Source: Pelomyxa schiedti (Eukaryota; Evosea; Pelobiontida; Pelomyxidae). Taken from it: a stretch of 64,000 nt of DNA. Under the pieces are notes generated by a model, which was not told the origin of the DNA, made no database searches, and saw only the letters and a list, made by a program, of their open reading frames with translations. Location of the stretch: NCBI GenBank assembly GCA_020536535.1, contig JAHLWZ010000793.1:62001-126000 (forward strand). The letters run 5' to 3'. Made by a program: the position numbers and the translations under genes. Numbering within the stretch: position 1 is the stretch's first letter; every line of letters begins with the position of its first letter. This document shows, piece after piece, positions 45,667 through 57,810 of the stretch.

Positions 45667-45887
45667 TTTTTCTGTTCTGTTCTGTTGCTTTGATTTGGCT
45701 TGTGGGGGACTGTTCTCCGGAACACTACCTTCTGGGCCAGGGCGCTGGGGGCTGTAGAAGATGCATTGAACCACACAGAGACAGCTCAACCACCTGAAAA
45801 ATTGCCATCGACCAACTTTCTTTTTACTCTCGCCACCCAGCAAAACGCACAAAAAACCAACACAAAACAAAACAAACCACAGCGGAT

Positions 45888-47391
45888 ATGTTTGCGAAGG
45901 AGACACACGACCGGCCCGAAACAGCAGCGCGGTCATCCCCGGCGCAATTCCTGTGGGCGCGTGTTCGCAATACCATGGTGCAGGCGTCCACGAGCGCCAC
46001 GCTGTCGTTGTGGCAGGGCTACACAAATTCGCAGGGCCATAAGGTGGATCTCACGCCAAGAACCGATCTAATTTCGTCGGCTGTGTACTATCCACCGTGA
46101 GTTTTCGATCACATACCCTATGGATGTATTAAATAATTAGAATATGAGGGATTCAATGTTGCGTCTATGTATGTGTGTCGGTTTTGCAGCGAGGGTCTCT
46201 GTGAGTGTTAGAAGACACTTGTTGCAACTTTGTAAAAACCTGACTATGCTTCCCTGCCGTAACGCCCTATTTAAGCTTGTCTTTAGGCCTCCAGATGAGC
46301 TTCCTCGGTTTGGGCCAGGTCCATATACGACTGTGGTTCATACTGTTCCCTCTGACATTCTGGAGGAAGGAGTGCGACTCATGCGTGCTTGTAAGGGAAC
46401 TGACCACGTTCTGCTGTCTCCCCCTACAAGTACTACAGAATCTCCTGCAAGCACTAGCACTAGCACCAGCACTTCCACCAGCACCAGCAGTGCAACATCA
46501 ACAACTTCTCCTGCCACACCCTCAAGTACAACAACAGAGACTTCGGCCCCAAGTACAACAACCACAACTGCTACTACAACTACTACTACTTCCGCCACTG
46601 ATCCCGTTATGGCTCCTGCAATAGAGACTACCACAGCTGCCGCAGCAACAGTTCCACCCCCCACAACGACGTCACCCCCAAGTCCTGCTGTGGTTCTTAT
46701 ACCGCTCACCGCCACTGCTCCTTCTGCTCATGATTTTCCTCGCGTTGCAGTGCTTGATATGGCATCTGACCTCAACCCAGGTGGGGCGTACCTCACAGGT
46801 TCCACCAGCCAGGAGGAAGACATGTGTCGCCGCACCGATATATTGAACTACTTGCATACCATGCGTTATCCCATTCCCCCTGGTGCAGGCTACTATGTTC
46901 CGTTTGTAAGATACTTCCGGTATGGCGTACTTGTTTTTCTATCTCATTTCTTATCCCTTTTGCCAGACAGGATAGGGTACATACATACAATTACCTTGAC
47001 ACGGCAGAAACCCTTTCCGTTTTTGTTGTTCCCGCACTAAGGAGGCCCGTGCTTGAAAGGCACACTACCGCTTCCGGGGTAGAAGAGCGCCTTTCAGGTT
47101 TGCCTTTCTAAATGTGACTGCTTCGACTCACATCACACAGTTGCCGATCAGAAGAAAACAAAGGCAGCCTTTTGGACCCAGTTCAAAATGGCAATGGACC
47201 ATGGAGCAGACAACGTTGTGATTGGGGCTTTTGGCTGTGGTGCCTTTGCCAACCCACCAGCGCATGTTGCCCAGATGGCCCAGGAGGCACTGGGACACTT
47301 TGTGGGTGTGTTCAGGCGTGTATCATTTGCAGTACTCCCCCCAACTGGAAACAACTATGCCCAGTTTGCAAAGGTATTTCCAGCAGAGTGA
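45888..47391 (+). CDS. Microbial-type PARG (DUF2263/TIGR02452) protein
   Basis: This macrodomain-like family hydrolyses poly(ADP-ribose). The start gives MFAKETHDRPETAARSSPAQ, then LWARVRNTMVQASTSATLSL and PRTDLISSAVYYPP. After an intron comes PDELPRFGPGPYTTVVHTVP, then a Thr/Ser/Ala-rich insertion of about 90 residues. The catalytic block follows: VAVLDMASDLNPGGAYLTG with STSQEEDMCRRTDIL, which holds the PGG and QEE elements. Later blocks are DRVHTYNYLDTAETLSVFVV, KKTKAAFWTQFKMAMDHGAD and NVVIGAFGCGAFANPPAHVA, ending VFPAE at TGA 47389-47391. The paired catalytic glutamates are kept. The long insertion is unusual and probably a flexible loop. Confidence 0.82.
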
Positions 47392-47464
47392 CGAAACAAC
47401 AACTTCTAGGGGAAACCATAAAGAAAAAAAAAGACAACAAAAGAACCTGCAGCCTTTTATAAGC

Positions 47465-47892
47465 CTAAAGTAGGAGTTTGGGTGCAAGTTGGTTCTCTTC
47501 ATGAAGAGCCTCAACAGTCTCCCAATCACCAATGAATGTGTCTCCTGTATTTGGTGATGCCCAGGTTAATGCGAATATGCTTTTTAATTTAATTGATTTC
47601 CTGTTATTTGAATTGCGGTTTTGTTTTGGAGGCGGAAATAACACACCAACAAACAAGAGGGGGAATTTCCCTTTGAGTCCACTGTTGTTCCACACCATTT
47701 CTCTTTTGGTTTGGTCGAGGTCAAGTCTTACAACCGCAACTTTTCGCCTCAAAACTGTGACCTCTGAGTGTGCAGGAAAAGAAAATTGGGAAAAGTCTCA
47801 CGGGCTTCAACGAGGTTGATCATGCACGTGGTGTACTTTTGCACCAAAACGCCACCAGTACCGGACGTGTAGACCGTCACTTCCCCGGACAT
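47465..47892 (-). CDS. SH3BGR-like thioredoxin-fold protein
   Basis: The ATG at 47892 gives MSGEVTVYTSGTGGVLVQKY, then TTCMINLVEARE. After a short intron comes LDLDQTKREMVWN, then KGKFPLLFVG. The last exon reads DTFIGDWETVEALHEENQLA PKLLL, in that order. A VxVYxSS-like strand, a helix, an LD-x-x strand, P-x-L-F-V and a FIGDW-x-x-V-x-x-L-x-E end match SH3BGR/SH3BGRL proteins. These are small glutaredoxin-like proteins without a catalytic Cys pair. Exact exon borders are approximate. The gene is convergent with the PARG gene and divergent from the next one. Confidence 0.6.
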
Positions 47893-48107
47893 TTGGTTTG
47901 TTTTCGCTTCGCTTGAAGTCCCAGATCTGCTCCTCAGGGTCTCTTGAGGCACACAATTGCAAGCTGGTCATTTTTATTTTTTTCCTTCAATTTTTTTTTT
48001 GTTCTTTGTCCTTTTACGGCAAAAAAAACCAAGCAACAACAAGGGGCGCATCTTCGCGCGTCGGCAGTCGTCAGATCTCGTCGCTTTTTGTCACCCACAG
48101 ATCGGAA

Positions 48108-49760
48108 ATGATGATGATGTCGGGTGTGACACCACAACAGTACCAAGTTGTGTACACGAACGGCGGGTACCCGGTTACGTACCCTTATCCGCTCGTTCCG
48201 GTAATGCAACAACAGACCGTCCCAATGACGCCTGTTGCCCAGCAAACTACCGCTGCGCAGCCAACCGGTATTTTTTTTTTTTTTGTGTTTTTTTTAATTT
48301 TAAGGTGTCACGTACGTTTGTTAAATGTTGGTACAGTGGCACAACCCAGTACGAAAAAGAAAGCTGCCTCAAAACCAAAACCCAAACCAAAACCTAAAGC
48401 TAAGACAGAGTATGTTTCCCTTTTGCCAGTTTTCTGCACTAACTTGCCCACCAAACAACGTGGACTCTAGACACAAAAAAAGTACTCCCCCTTCATCATA
48501 CAAACACCACCTACCATCACTGCACATTTCAACAACTTCAAAGAAATAACAACAAACAGTTGATGCCTCCCTCGCTCTCAAAGTACGCGAAGCAAAGAGA
48601 ATAGAGGAAATCATTACCCCAGCAGCTCAATTATCACAGTAGGTTCCCCGCTGTTCCTTTCTTACTTATTGGTATAAGGGAAGACAAACGCATCATTTCC
48701 AAGGTTCGCGAAGTTGTGGGCCAGGTGGTAACGGACGCTGAAATTCTAAATGAGTTAGACCGCCACAACAGGGACGTTGGTGCAACCTGCATTGCACTGT
48801 GTAATCTTTTTTCTTTCCTTGCCTCTTTTAATGGTGGTTTTTGTGTTGGGGGGAGGATACAGCAGAAGGCGCTGGTGAGTGGCAGTTAGAATCCAAATCC
48901 AAGAAGAAGAAGGAACGCCAGGAACGGGAACGCCAAGCAAAAGCAGCGCAAGCCCAACAGCAACAGCCTGCTTCTTCCAAGCCTGTAACCCCAGCTAAAC
49001 CAGTAGCACCAGCACCAGTTCCAGCTAAGCCAACAGCTCCTGCTCCTGCACCTCCTACCACTTCTACATCAGCACCAGCAACAACACCAGCAACACCGGT
49101 ACCTGCCCCTGTGGTGACCGCTCCACAACCTACAGCTCCCGCAGTCACAGTTCCAACTCCTGCAACCCCCGCAACCGCTCCTGTAGTCGCTCCAACCCCA
49201 ACAGCCGCCGCTCCCCAAGCAAAAGGAAAGACCAATCCCAAGAAGAAGACCACCGCTACGCCACAACAACCAGCTGTCGAGGCCACACCCCCAAACACTG
49301 AGGGTATCTCTTTCACCCTCACCGGTTTTGCCTAATTTTTTTTAGAGAAGCCTGACGAACTGTTTTCTAGGATGGGAAAGTATGTAGCGGTTCCATTTTC
49401 CTGTGGTAAATATCATTCCCTAGTTCAATCAATAACGAACTTGGGGTGCTAGCCAATCATGAACAAGTTGTAAGGACTTTACAAGAAGAACTTACCAAAG
49501 CTCAGTCTGAGGGCAATGATCTTCTTGCCTCTCTGAGGAACTCCCAGGTTTCCTTCGCTTCGGGAATTGGATTCCCCACTTATATCTTTTAGGCCGAACT
49601 GGAGCAGCAGAAGATTCGTATTGAAAGCGACCTACGCCACGCAATACAATCCCTTGACACCACCGAGAAGGAATTGCAAATTTTGCACACCACAACCGTC
49701 GAACGCCTATCACTCACACACAAACGCTTGGATGTACTCCTTGCAGGCTCTGAGCTGTGA
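48108..49760 (+). CDS. SPATS2-like UBA/coiled-coil protein
   Basis: The ATG at 48108 gives MMMMSGVTPQQYQVVYTNGG, a Gln/Tyr/Pro-rich start, then a Lys-Pro repeat. The conserved block reads DKRIISKVREVVGQVVTDAE followed by ILNELDRHNRDVGATCIALL and EGAGEWQLESKSKKKKERQ. This is a UBA-like helix bundle followed by the E-W-K-K-K signature of SPATS2 and UBAP2-type RNA-associated proteins. A Pro/Ala/Thr linker follows, then a coiled coil (NHEQVVRTLQEELTKAQSEG; IQSLDTTEKELQILHTTTVE) ending LLAGSEL at TGA 49758-49760. Another frame (DPPTKSNFAPPQSVGNRNAK to 49893) also looks protein-like, so the gene may extend. SPATS2 proteins bind RNA; the mechanism is unclear. Confidence 0.65.
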
Positions 49761-50144
49761 TCCACCAACGAAATCAAATTTTGCCCCTCCACAATCCGTG
49801 GGGAACCGCAACGCAAAGCCACCCAAACAAAATCCACCACCGCAACAAAAAAAAAAGCCTCAGATTAAAGATGGAATCACCCTAAGTACTTGATACCCGT
49901 CATAATCGTTGAACGTTTGATTAGATTATTCATCACAAAGGTAACAGCTTTCCTCTCAGCTGAGGGCGTGGCTAGTTCTAGGCCACCCTCCTCCAGGGGA
50001 ATTATGGTTCGCTGTGCCAGGCTACACCAGATTTCCCTTTACAAAAAAAGAGCGCATTTGGCGTCTCTTGGGCCATTCGCAAAAAACCAAAAAAACATCA
50101 AAAGACAAAAGGTGCGATCAGGGCATTGGAGAAACACCAGGCCA
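49761..50144. other. Gap, possibly with a 3' coding remnant
   Basis: About 380 bases. The first 130 hold an open frame that could extend the SPATS2-like protein (Pro/Lys-rich, stop at 49893). The rest is open in frame with the next gene but probably 5' UTR, because a better ATG context (ccaATGGCG) occurs at 50145. Confidence 0.4.
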
Positions 50145-53100
50145 ATGGCGTCGTCGACAAGTGGCTCCCCCCACATGCAAATTGGGAGCAGCAGGAGATC
50201 GCAACAGCCGCACGCGACGACGGGCCTGTCTGGCATGCCCACAGCCCCGAGCACCCCGCCCCCACAGCCGCCACCACAGCCACCCCCCTCGCCCTCACCC
50301 ATAATCGCCGCCGACCCACCAGCGGCCGAATGTACAACTAGCCACAGCACAACCACCACCAGCAGCACCAGCAGCAACCGAAAACCCTCGGGCGGCGGAG
50401 GCGACTCCTCCAAGTCCGGCGCCGTCACGCCCACACTCACGGCAACGCCAACACCCACGCCGCCACCATCGCCCTCTCCGTCGCCCACGCCGCCGCCGTC
50501 GGTGCTGCCGCCCCCGCAACTGGCAGCACCGACGCCGACGCCCTCACCAGTCATCAGCCCCGCGACACCGCCTCCCTCATCGTGCCCCGACGGCACCACC
50601 GACACAAGCGCACACACCGACGCCTGCAGCAGCAGCAGCACCGCGGCGGCCAGAAGCAACAGCTACAGCAGCGGGGAGCAGGCGGCGGGACCAGACTCCA
50701 AGCCGCGGCTGCTGTCCGTGCCTATTTCATTGGCACCCCTGCCAGGGTGCGTTACACCCCCACCGCCATCGCCGCCGCCGTCGCTCCCTGTGTCGATGCC
50801 ACTGCCGCCGCCACTGCCTCTGCCGCTCGACGTGCCTGTGGTGGCAGCCGCGGCCCCCCTTGACGAAGACAAGGGGCGGCCCAGGGGGAGCAGCGAAGGA
50901 GCGGGAGAGGGAGAGGGAGAGGGAAGAGGGGCAGAGGGAGGCGTGGGAGCAGGGGGGAAGCGGGACGGGTCCTCTGCTGCTGAACCTCCTCCTGAGTTGC
51001 TGTCCATCCTAGACTCGTGGATGGACTTGGGCGGGGATTCCTCTGTGCCTTTGGTGTCCACCGATCCACTTGCTCTTCTGCCTGAGCCAGAACTGCTCGT
51101 CACATTTACACCGGACGAAACTCTCCTAACCGAATCAGCAGAAACGCTTGCCACTGACACACCAGTTTTCTTAACAACAGAAAAAGTTGTCACAGAAACA
51201 CCACAAACAATCCAATCTCCCTCAATAACACCAACACCCAACAAAGCAGACACTCCATCACCAGAAAGGCCATTAACTAACGTACAACTTGTATCAGAAA
51301 GCTCAACACTACCCAGCCCAAGCCTTGAGGCAGCTGAACCTAATTGCACTACCGAGCCCAAGCAAGTACCTACTGCCAACTTGTTTCCCGTAGAACCTAT
51401 TATATCCCCGGAAACTCACGGAGTTATTCAAGCAGAAAGCCCACTTTCTGTTTTACTATTAGAACCAATAGCTCCCCCACAAGAGATTCTACCACCTCCT
51501 CTTTTACCACCACAAGAAACCTCTTTTAGCACTCGCAGCCCAACACCAAGTCCGTCTCCCACACCTACCCCAAAGGCGCTATCACCACCACTTTCACAGT
51601 TCTTGGATGAAATTCCTCCCCCACCCCTTCCATTTGATGATATACCACCTCCACCTCCTACGTCTCACTCTTCACAACAATCCCAAGGGCCGACTAGTTC
51701 AACTAATACACCTGCTTGGATGAGTACATCTCCTCTTCTTTATCCTTTCCTAGCCTAATGCTCAACCCAGCAAAGCACATGCCATCAAGCCCTGTCCATG
51801 AGCAACGTATGTTGAAAGGAAATACTATATTTTGATTTAAGAAATCTTATAGCTAGACATTTGTTAGATCACCCCTTAGCAAGTCCCCTTCCTGAGCAGA
51901 AAAGTGCTTTTTTCCGCTCTCCCGTTAAAACTTATTCTGATAGGTTCCCTTCCACCTGCCATAACAACCACTCCTACATCAAACAATCCAATCCAAATAC
52001 AACCACTTCCACCTCGCCAACTGTCTTCTGGCCTTGGACTTGGTGTTGGTCTTACCCCTGGCGACAGAAGGTCGCATATGCCTGATGCTCCTCCTGCCCA
52101 ACCAGGTAGGCTCTTGTTCTCAAAAACTTCTTTGCCAGCAACTGATTTCTCCCTTCCTCATAAGCTAAGCAACATGGGAGGAACAATAGTTCAGACAATA
52201 CTAATACCCTACTGCTTAAAGTACGGTTCCAAAGGATAATAGCAATAATTAATTGTCCTAAGGTGTCAATCCTCACACCAACGGAAGTGGTTGGGGAAAG
52301 TGTGCACCTAAAGCGTTTCAAGAAGTCCCTTACTGTAAAAGAGGCAGTAGATCAGTGCAAGGGGGCACTGAATCCAAGTTGATCTGCTAAAGAGCTATCA
52401 ATGACTGATTCGTCATAGGTCTTGCACCATGTGCATTCCATATGTACTGCAATGGTATGAGACTTCCAGATGCACAGGTTCTTGGCACATGCGGCTTGGA
52501 AAATAATGTAAACAAAGGAGATTGATAAGCCGTGTACTAATTTTGCCCTCAGGAGGAAGTGAAAGTGAAACCGGAAGATGAGAACCAAGTTAGACAAATT
52601 TTTCAAACAGCCACCACTTCCACAAAAGAGAAATCTGTTGGTGAAATACACCAAGGATGTATCAAAGCAGGATATCTTATGAAAAAGAATTCGAACAGAC
52701 TGTCATCCTTCACAAAGAGGTATTTCTCACCTTTGCAACGCAATCAAAGCAGACAATCATAGGTGGTGTGTTCTTAAAGACAATTGTATTTATTATTTCG
52801 TGAATCCCAAGGTATCTTGGTGGGCCTTTCTCGCCATACTAATAAACACAGGATAGAATACCTGTTGGGCAGCTAGATTTGGATCATGCTTCAGTTCGTT
52901 TCAATTTTGACAACCCAGTGTGTATCAAGTTCTGTTACTTAAGCTGACTTGTAGTAGATTGTAAAAGAGCAAACTATATTCACAGTGCATCAACCAACAA
53001 AAATATATTACTTCAATGCCGAAACTGAAAGTGCAGCGAAGGTTTCTATCTCCACAAGCTGACACTATAATAACGTTTGTGAATAGAGCTGGTACCACGC

Positions 53101-55444
53101 AATAATGTCTAGGACAATTGAGCACTCCGTTAGTACTTAGCTTTTTCTTTCCCCCTTAACCGTTCTAAAGATAGCTGGAAGGGCTGAGTATGCAGGTTAT
53201 GTAATAAGAAAGCAGAAAGGGATTGTTGGGACCAGAAAGTATACTTCCTTTTTTTATACAAACAATTTATTCCACCATTTTTTAGATGGGCTGTACTTTG
53301 CTCACCTAATTTGTATCTCTTTGATAGCCCTGCGGTAAGACCTCTTGTCCCCTGCAGTCTTTAATGAGTCTACACAGGACACAGAGGCTTCCTTTGAGAC
53401 AGCTGTACTGTCAGCCCGTATCAAATTCAATGACGCAAGAAGGGAAATAGGGTTCACAACATTCTCAGAAAGTATTACTTTGTCCATCGAGTCAGAAAGT
53501 GAACTGGCTGTAAGGAAATTGATAATTATCTTTTTTGTTCACTTCACATAGCAATGGAAAAGCAAATTGAAGGCTGTGGTTGGCGACTGGGAAAACCAGG
53601 TTTGGTTCCTACTCAGTCTTTTCTTTTGACACATGTAGGCTGAGGTCAATACTGCATCAGCAACAGTAATAAAGCAAGGTTGGCTTTTGAAGAAAAAACT
53701 TAACAGAACTTTCTCCAACTACAAGAAAAGGTGGGTTGTACCTCAAAGAAGGAATCTAACATTATCACTTTAGATGGTGTAAACTGCAAGCTCACAAATT
53801 GTACTACATGGAATCCGAGACTTCAGCACCAATTGGGTTCTTTGATCTGCTTCATACTCAGGTGAAACCCTTAGCTGTAGAAGGAAAATTGGTATTCATG
53901 AACCCCAACAGGTCACCTTCTATCTTCCCGAAGATAGTACCACTGGGGAGAGTGCTAACATGCAATTGGCAACCCATGGTGGCTGCTATTCACTTATGCA
54001 CCCCGATTCTCCTTCGGAGTTAAAGGTATTTCTAGACCCTTTTGTGAAATGTTAAACTTCTTTATGAAGATATGGTCAGAATGCATCAAAGCAGAATGTG
54101 TGGGAGTTCCCTTCAATGTCGTGCACAAACAACATGTTGACTTCAACTACCAGTGGGGTGGTGATGACCCAAAATCCCTCTTTGAATTTAAGGGGAAACT
54201 TGGTACTGGGTATGGCAACAATTGAGTTTCCTTGCTTTTACTAATTTCTTCACAGAGCGTTTGCGACAGTATACCGAGCAGTACATAAAGAAACAAGTCA
54301 CTGTAACGTTCACTTTGGTAGCACTAACAATGAACTTAGGATTCGAAATGGCAATTAAAATATTGATGGGGGAATTTAACGAAAGCTTGCAATCTGAGAT
54401 TGATGTGCTGAAGCAATGCCGGTCGCCACAGATTGTCTCCTATTTCGGGACTATATTAAACGGCACTGAATTATGGGTAGACTTTCCCTTTTCCCTGTTC
54501 TGAATGTCAATGTCTCCAGATTTTAATGGAACACTGTGCCTGTGGGTCTGTGAAAGATATGATCCGAGCAACAGGGGTCACGTTTAACGACATGCAGCTT
54601 GCGTTTATCTGCTGCGAAACGCTCAAAGGACTTGTTCACTTGCATTCCATTAATGTCATTCATCACGATATCAAGGTACAATCTACTCTCCTGCTCGCCT
54701 ATTTATTTTTGTATTTTTTTTTATCTTGTATCGCTCAAGTCACCGCGCAGGCCGGGAACATACTGGTGAACGACGATGCACAAGTCAAACTCGGTACATT
54801 TGCCATTGGCTTTCTTACTCTAACAAGCTTCAAGCTGACTTCGGTGTGTCCAAGCAGCACCAAGACCTTAACGACCTACACGCCAACGATTTTGTCGGAA
54901 GCCCCCTATACATGTCACCAGAGGTTCTCCGAAAGACGAAATACAATCACAAGGTATTCCCTATTCACGCACACCTCTTTCATCCCATTACCGTCCCATA
55001 ACAAACCCTGCCAACCACCGATCTCATGTAACATGGCAAATTGCTAACAACAAACAGACTGACATCTGGAGCCTCGGCATAACCACGATAGAAATGGCCG
55101 AAGGGTCGCCGCCGCACAGCGGGGAGGGTGTCAACTCGTTTGAGCAGCTTCTTGAGCTTGTGATAGGGTCGCCGCCGCCAACTTTGACCAACCCCCGCAT
55201 GTGGCGGCCGGAGCTCAACGACTTTATTGCAAAGTGTCTGACACCGAACCTCGACGCACGCCCTGACACTATCACAATGCTACTGGTAACAATCTCGTCC
55301 TACAACCACAATCTCACCCCAAATGGTCTTTGCAAACTAACCGTGTTCTGTTTATAGCACCCATTCCTGAAGATAAACCCAGGTTCAGCATGCATCAAAG
55401 GAATGGTAACAACAACCCTCAAGAGGCCCATCAACAAACTGTAG
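50145..55444 (+). CDS. PH-domain STE20-family protein kinase
   Basis: The first about 540 residues are Pro/Ser/Thr-rich without a fold. Then come a ubiquitin-like or RA-like stretch (VVGESVHLKRFKKSLTVKEA) and at least two PH domains. The first has GCIKAGYLMKKNSNRLSSFT and WCVLKDNCIYYF; the second has VIKQGWLLKKKLNRTFSNYK and WCKLQAHKLYYMESE. The C-terminal kinase domain has GKLGTGAFATVYRAVHK (Gly loop), FEMAIKIL (catalytic Lys), LMEHCACGSVKDMI, VIHHDIKAGNILV, ADFGVS, FVGSPLYMSPEVLRKTKYNH, IWSLGITTIEMAEG and HPFLK. The sequence is closest to MST/Hippo-type STE20 kinases. The HRD Arg is His, so this is a non-RD kinase. The end is RPINKL at TAG 55442-55444. Exon joins in the N-terminal half are uncertain and a split into two genes is possible. 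Confidence 0.75.
54318..54339 (+). other. 22-base intron
   Basis: Starts GTAGCAC and ends ACTTAG, with a CTAAC-like branch sequence inside. It joins KETSHCNVHFG to FEMAIKIL, putting the catalytic Lys in frame. Without it the frame ends in TAA within 30 bases. Confidence 0.65.
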
Positions 55445-55620
55445 CAACACCAACACCCCTAAAGAAAGAAAACCCTCCAATAACACTACAAGCCTGTAAA
55501 AAAAATAAGAATATTCGTCTTGTGTTCGCTCTGAGTCCTGCGGATTCCGGGAGACTGAACAGATTTACAGTTGCAAAACCCGTCGAGCCTGTAATTAAAC
55601 ACCAGATCCACAGACACGCG

Positions 55621-57608
55621 ATGGCGGACACAACAGCAGCGCGTGGCCCAAAGGCGAAAAAAGGCGAAGCCACGACTAGTGCAACAACAACCACCACCAC
55701 CACGTCCACCACGGCCGCTTCCAAGCCGACGGCGACGCGCGACGTGGGCGCCGACGGCGGGGCCGCGGCGGCCGCGGAGGAGGGGCAGCCGCCGACGGAG
55801 AACCGCGTGGAGGTGGTGTTCACCACCAAGCTGGGGGCGCAGTTCCGCGTGCCGCCGACGCCGTTCTCGGTCCCCGGCGACCTGGGGCGCGTGGGGCTGT
55901 GCGAGATCGTCAACAGCCAGCTCCCCGGGGGGCCCCCCGAGCACCCCATCGCCTTCGACTTCCTCGTGGAGGGCCAGATGCTGGTCACGTCTCTGCACCG
56001 GCAGCTTAAGAACATGAACTTGACACCGGTTTGCTTGTCGTTTCTTTACGTGTTTAGATGTATCTCTCGCTTTGTCGCGGAAATGTTGCCGTGCCTTCTT
56101 CTTTTTTCCTGTCGGCCGGCTGGTTTTCATGTATTTCGTAGGACGAGGGAACTATGACATTGGAGTACACGTTTTGCATTCCACCACCGTTTCCGGAGAT
56201 GACATCCCCACATGACGACTGGGTCAGCTGCGTTGCCTTCCAGCACGAGTGTGTGCCTCTCCCTACTTATTATTGGTGTGCTGCCTCCCTAATTATTACC
56301 AGTTGGGTTGTAAGTGGCAGCTACGACCAACATGTCCGACTCTGGGAGCGAAACACTGGAAAGTGCATTGCACTCCTCAAGTATGCACACCACGTTCCCG
56401 CGTCTCCCATCAAGTCAGTTACCGTGACTGACCCTTGCCCTGCTTCGGGAGGGTCTTCCTTTTCCTTCGCTACATCTTCCAAGGACAGGCTTATAAAGCT
56501 TTGGAATTTCCATGTGCATTCCCCACTTTTCTTATGGCATTATACTTACTGACGGAATGCAGTCGGTAGGGGATGGGAAGTATGACATCAAGAAACTAGC
56601 AATTTTAAGGGGCCACACAGGTTCCGTCGATAGTATTTGTTCCATTCCGTCATATGGCAGGGTACATTCCACAAGACACTTCAAAACAATATAACTCCCT
56701 TTTTAGATATGCAGTGGCTCGTGGGATCATAACTTGTGTCTTTGGAATACTAATTTCCAACCCGGTATGGCTACAGAATCACTGGAGGAGGATGCGGAGG
56801 AGGCATCCTCAAAACGCAGACGAACTACCACCTCTTCAGCAGAGAAAATTGCGGCAGTTACCCCAACTGCCACAATGATAGGCCACGTCCAACCAGTTAC
56901 CATGGTTAAGTGGCCAACATCGCACCAAGTAGTGAGTGCCGGAATGGACCACACCATAAGATTGTGGGATGTAGATGTTCACAGAAACAGCAGAACTTTG
57001 GTTTGACCTCCCTTAACATTTCTACCGTTACTCTAACATTGCGATAAAGACCAGTACCAAATCCATCAACTGTGTTGATTACAGTATCTTCAGTGGCCTT
57101 TTAGTGACTGGTCACCCCGACAAGTTTGTGAGGCTATGGGACCCACGGTCTCCCGGCGGTAAGCTTCCTTCCACTCCCTAATTCCCCCTATTTTCCCCTA
57201 CCTCATATTCAATAAAGCCCAAACAATATTTATGTATTACTTACATAAAACCAAAGCCTAACCCCACCTCCACTTTGCGCAGCACTCCCACAATTCAGAC
57301 GCCACCACACTCAGTGGATCAGCGACGCCAAGTGGCACCCCAGCAACCCGCACTTGTTCGCCTCCGTCGCGTACGACAACATGCTGGCCATATGGGACAC
57401 CCGCGCACAAGCCCCCCTCCACTCCGTCAAGGCCCACGTCGGCAAGGTGCTGTGCGTCGGCTGGTCCGACGACGGCAACTGCGTCGCCACCGGCGGCAGC
57501 GACTGCAAGCTCAGGCTGTTCAAAATGCAAGGGGGCGTCCATTCGTCAGCCACTGGACCTCAGTTGCCACCAAAGAAAATCACATCTGAACCCCTGAGCC
57601 AAAGCTAA
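55621..57608 (+). CDS. WDR12: YTM1/WDR12 ribosome-biogenesis WD40 protein
   Basis: YTM1/WDR12 belongs to the PeBoW (Nop7) complex for 60S maturation and is removed by the Rea1 ATPase through its NLE domain. After an Ala/Thr-rich leader the NLE domain reads VEVVFTTKLGAQFRVPPTPF, FDFLVEGQMLVTSLHRQLK and MTLEYTFCIPPPFPE. WD repeats follow: HDDWVSCVAFQHE, VVSGSYDQHVRLWERNTGKC, SSKDRLIKLWNF, RGHTGSVDSI, GHVQPVTMVKWPTSHQVVSA, GMDHTIRLWDVD, GHPDKFVRLWDPRSPG and HTQWISDAKWHPSNPHLFAS. The last repeat is GKVLCVGWSDDGNCVATGGS. It ends EPLSQS at TAA 57606-57608. The first exon is strongly GC-rich compared with the rest. Confidence 0.9.
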
Positions 57609-57810
57609 GCTAAAACCAAACCAGCAACAAAACACCTAGATGCGGGTTGTTGCTGAGATTGACAAGGGGGGGAACGTGCGTGGGAGACTCCATTTTTGCC
57701 TCCCCCAAATGTTCCCCGAAACCATCGAAACACAAATAACATCCCTTGGTTCTCACGATCTCGAAAAGCAACAAACAACAAAAAGAAAAAAAATAAAAGA
57801 ACAAGGCGAT

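Noticed and set aside
44407..45693. Plus-strand ORFs rich in Ala/Val/Gly and in Arg/Leu/His
   Set aside because: Antisense shadows of the PGMPPQQ repeat gene, which has an ATG, an intron and a sensible C-terminus on the minus strand.
46338..46715. Minus-strand Val-rich ORF
   Set aside because: Antisense of the Thr/Ser repeat in the PARG gene, whose flanking motifs are on the plus strand.
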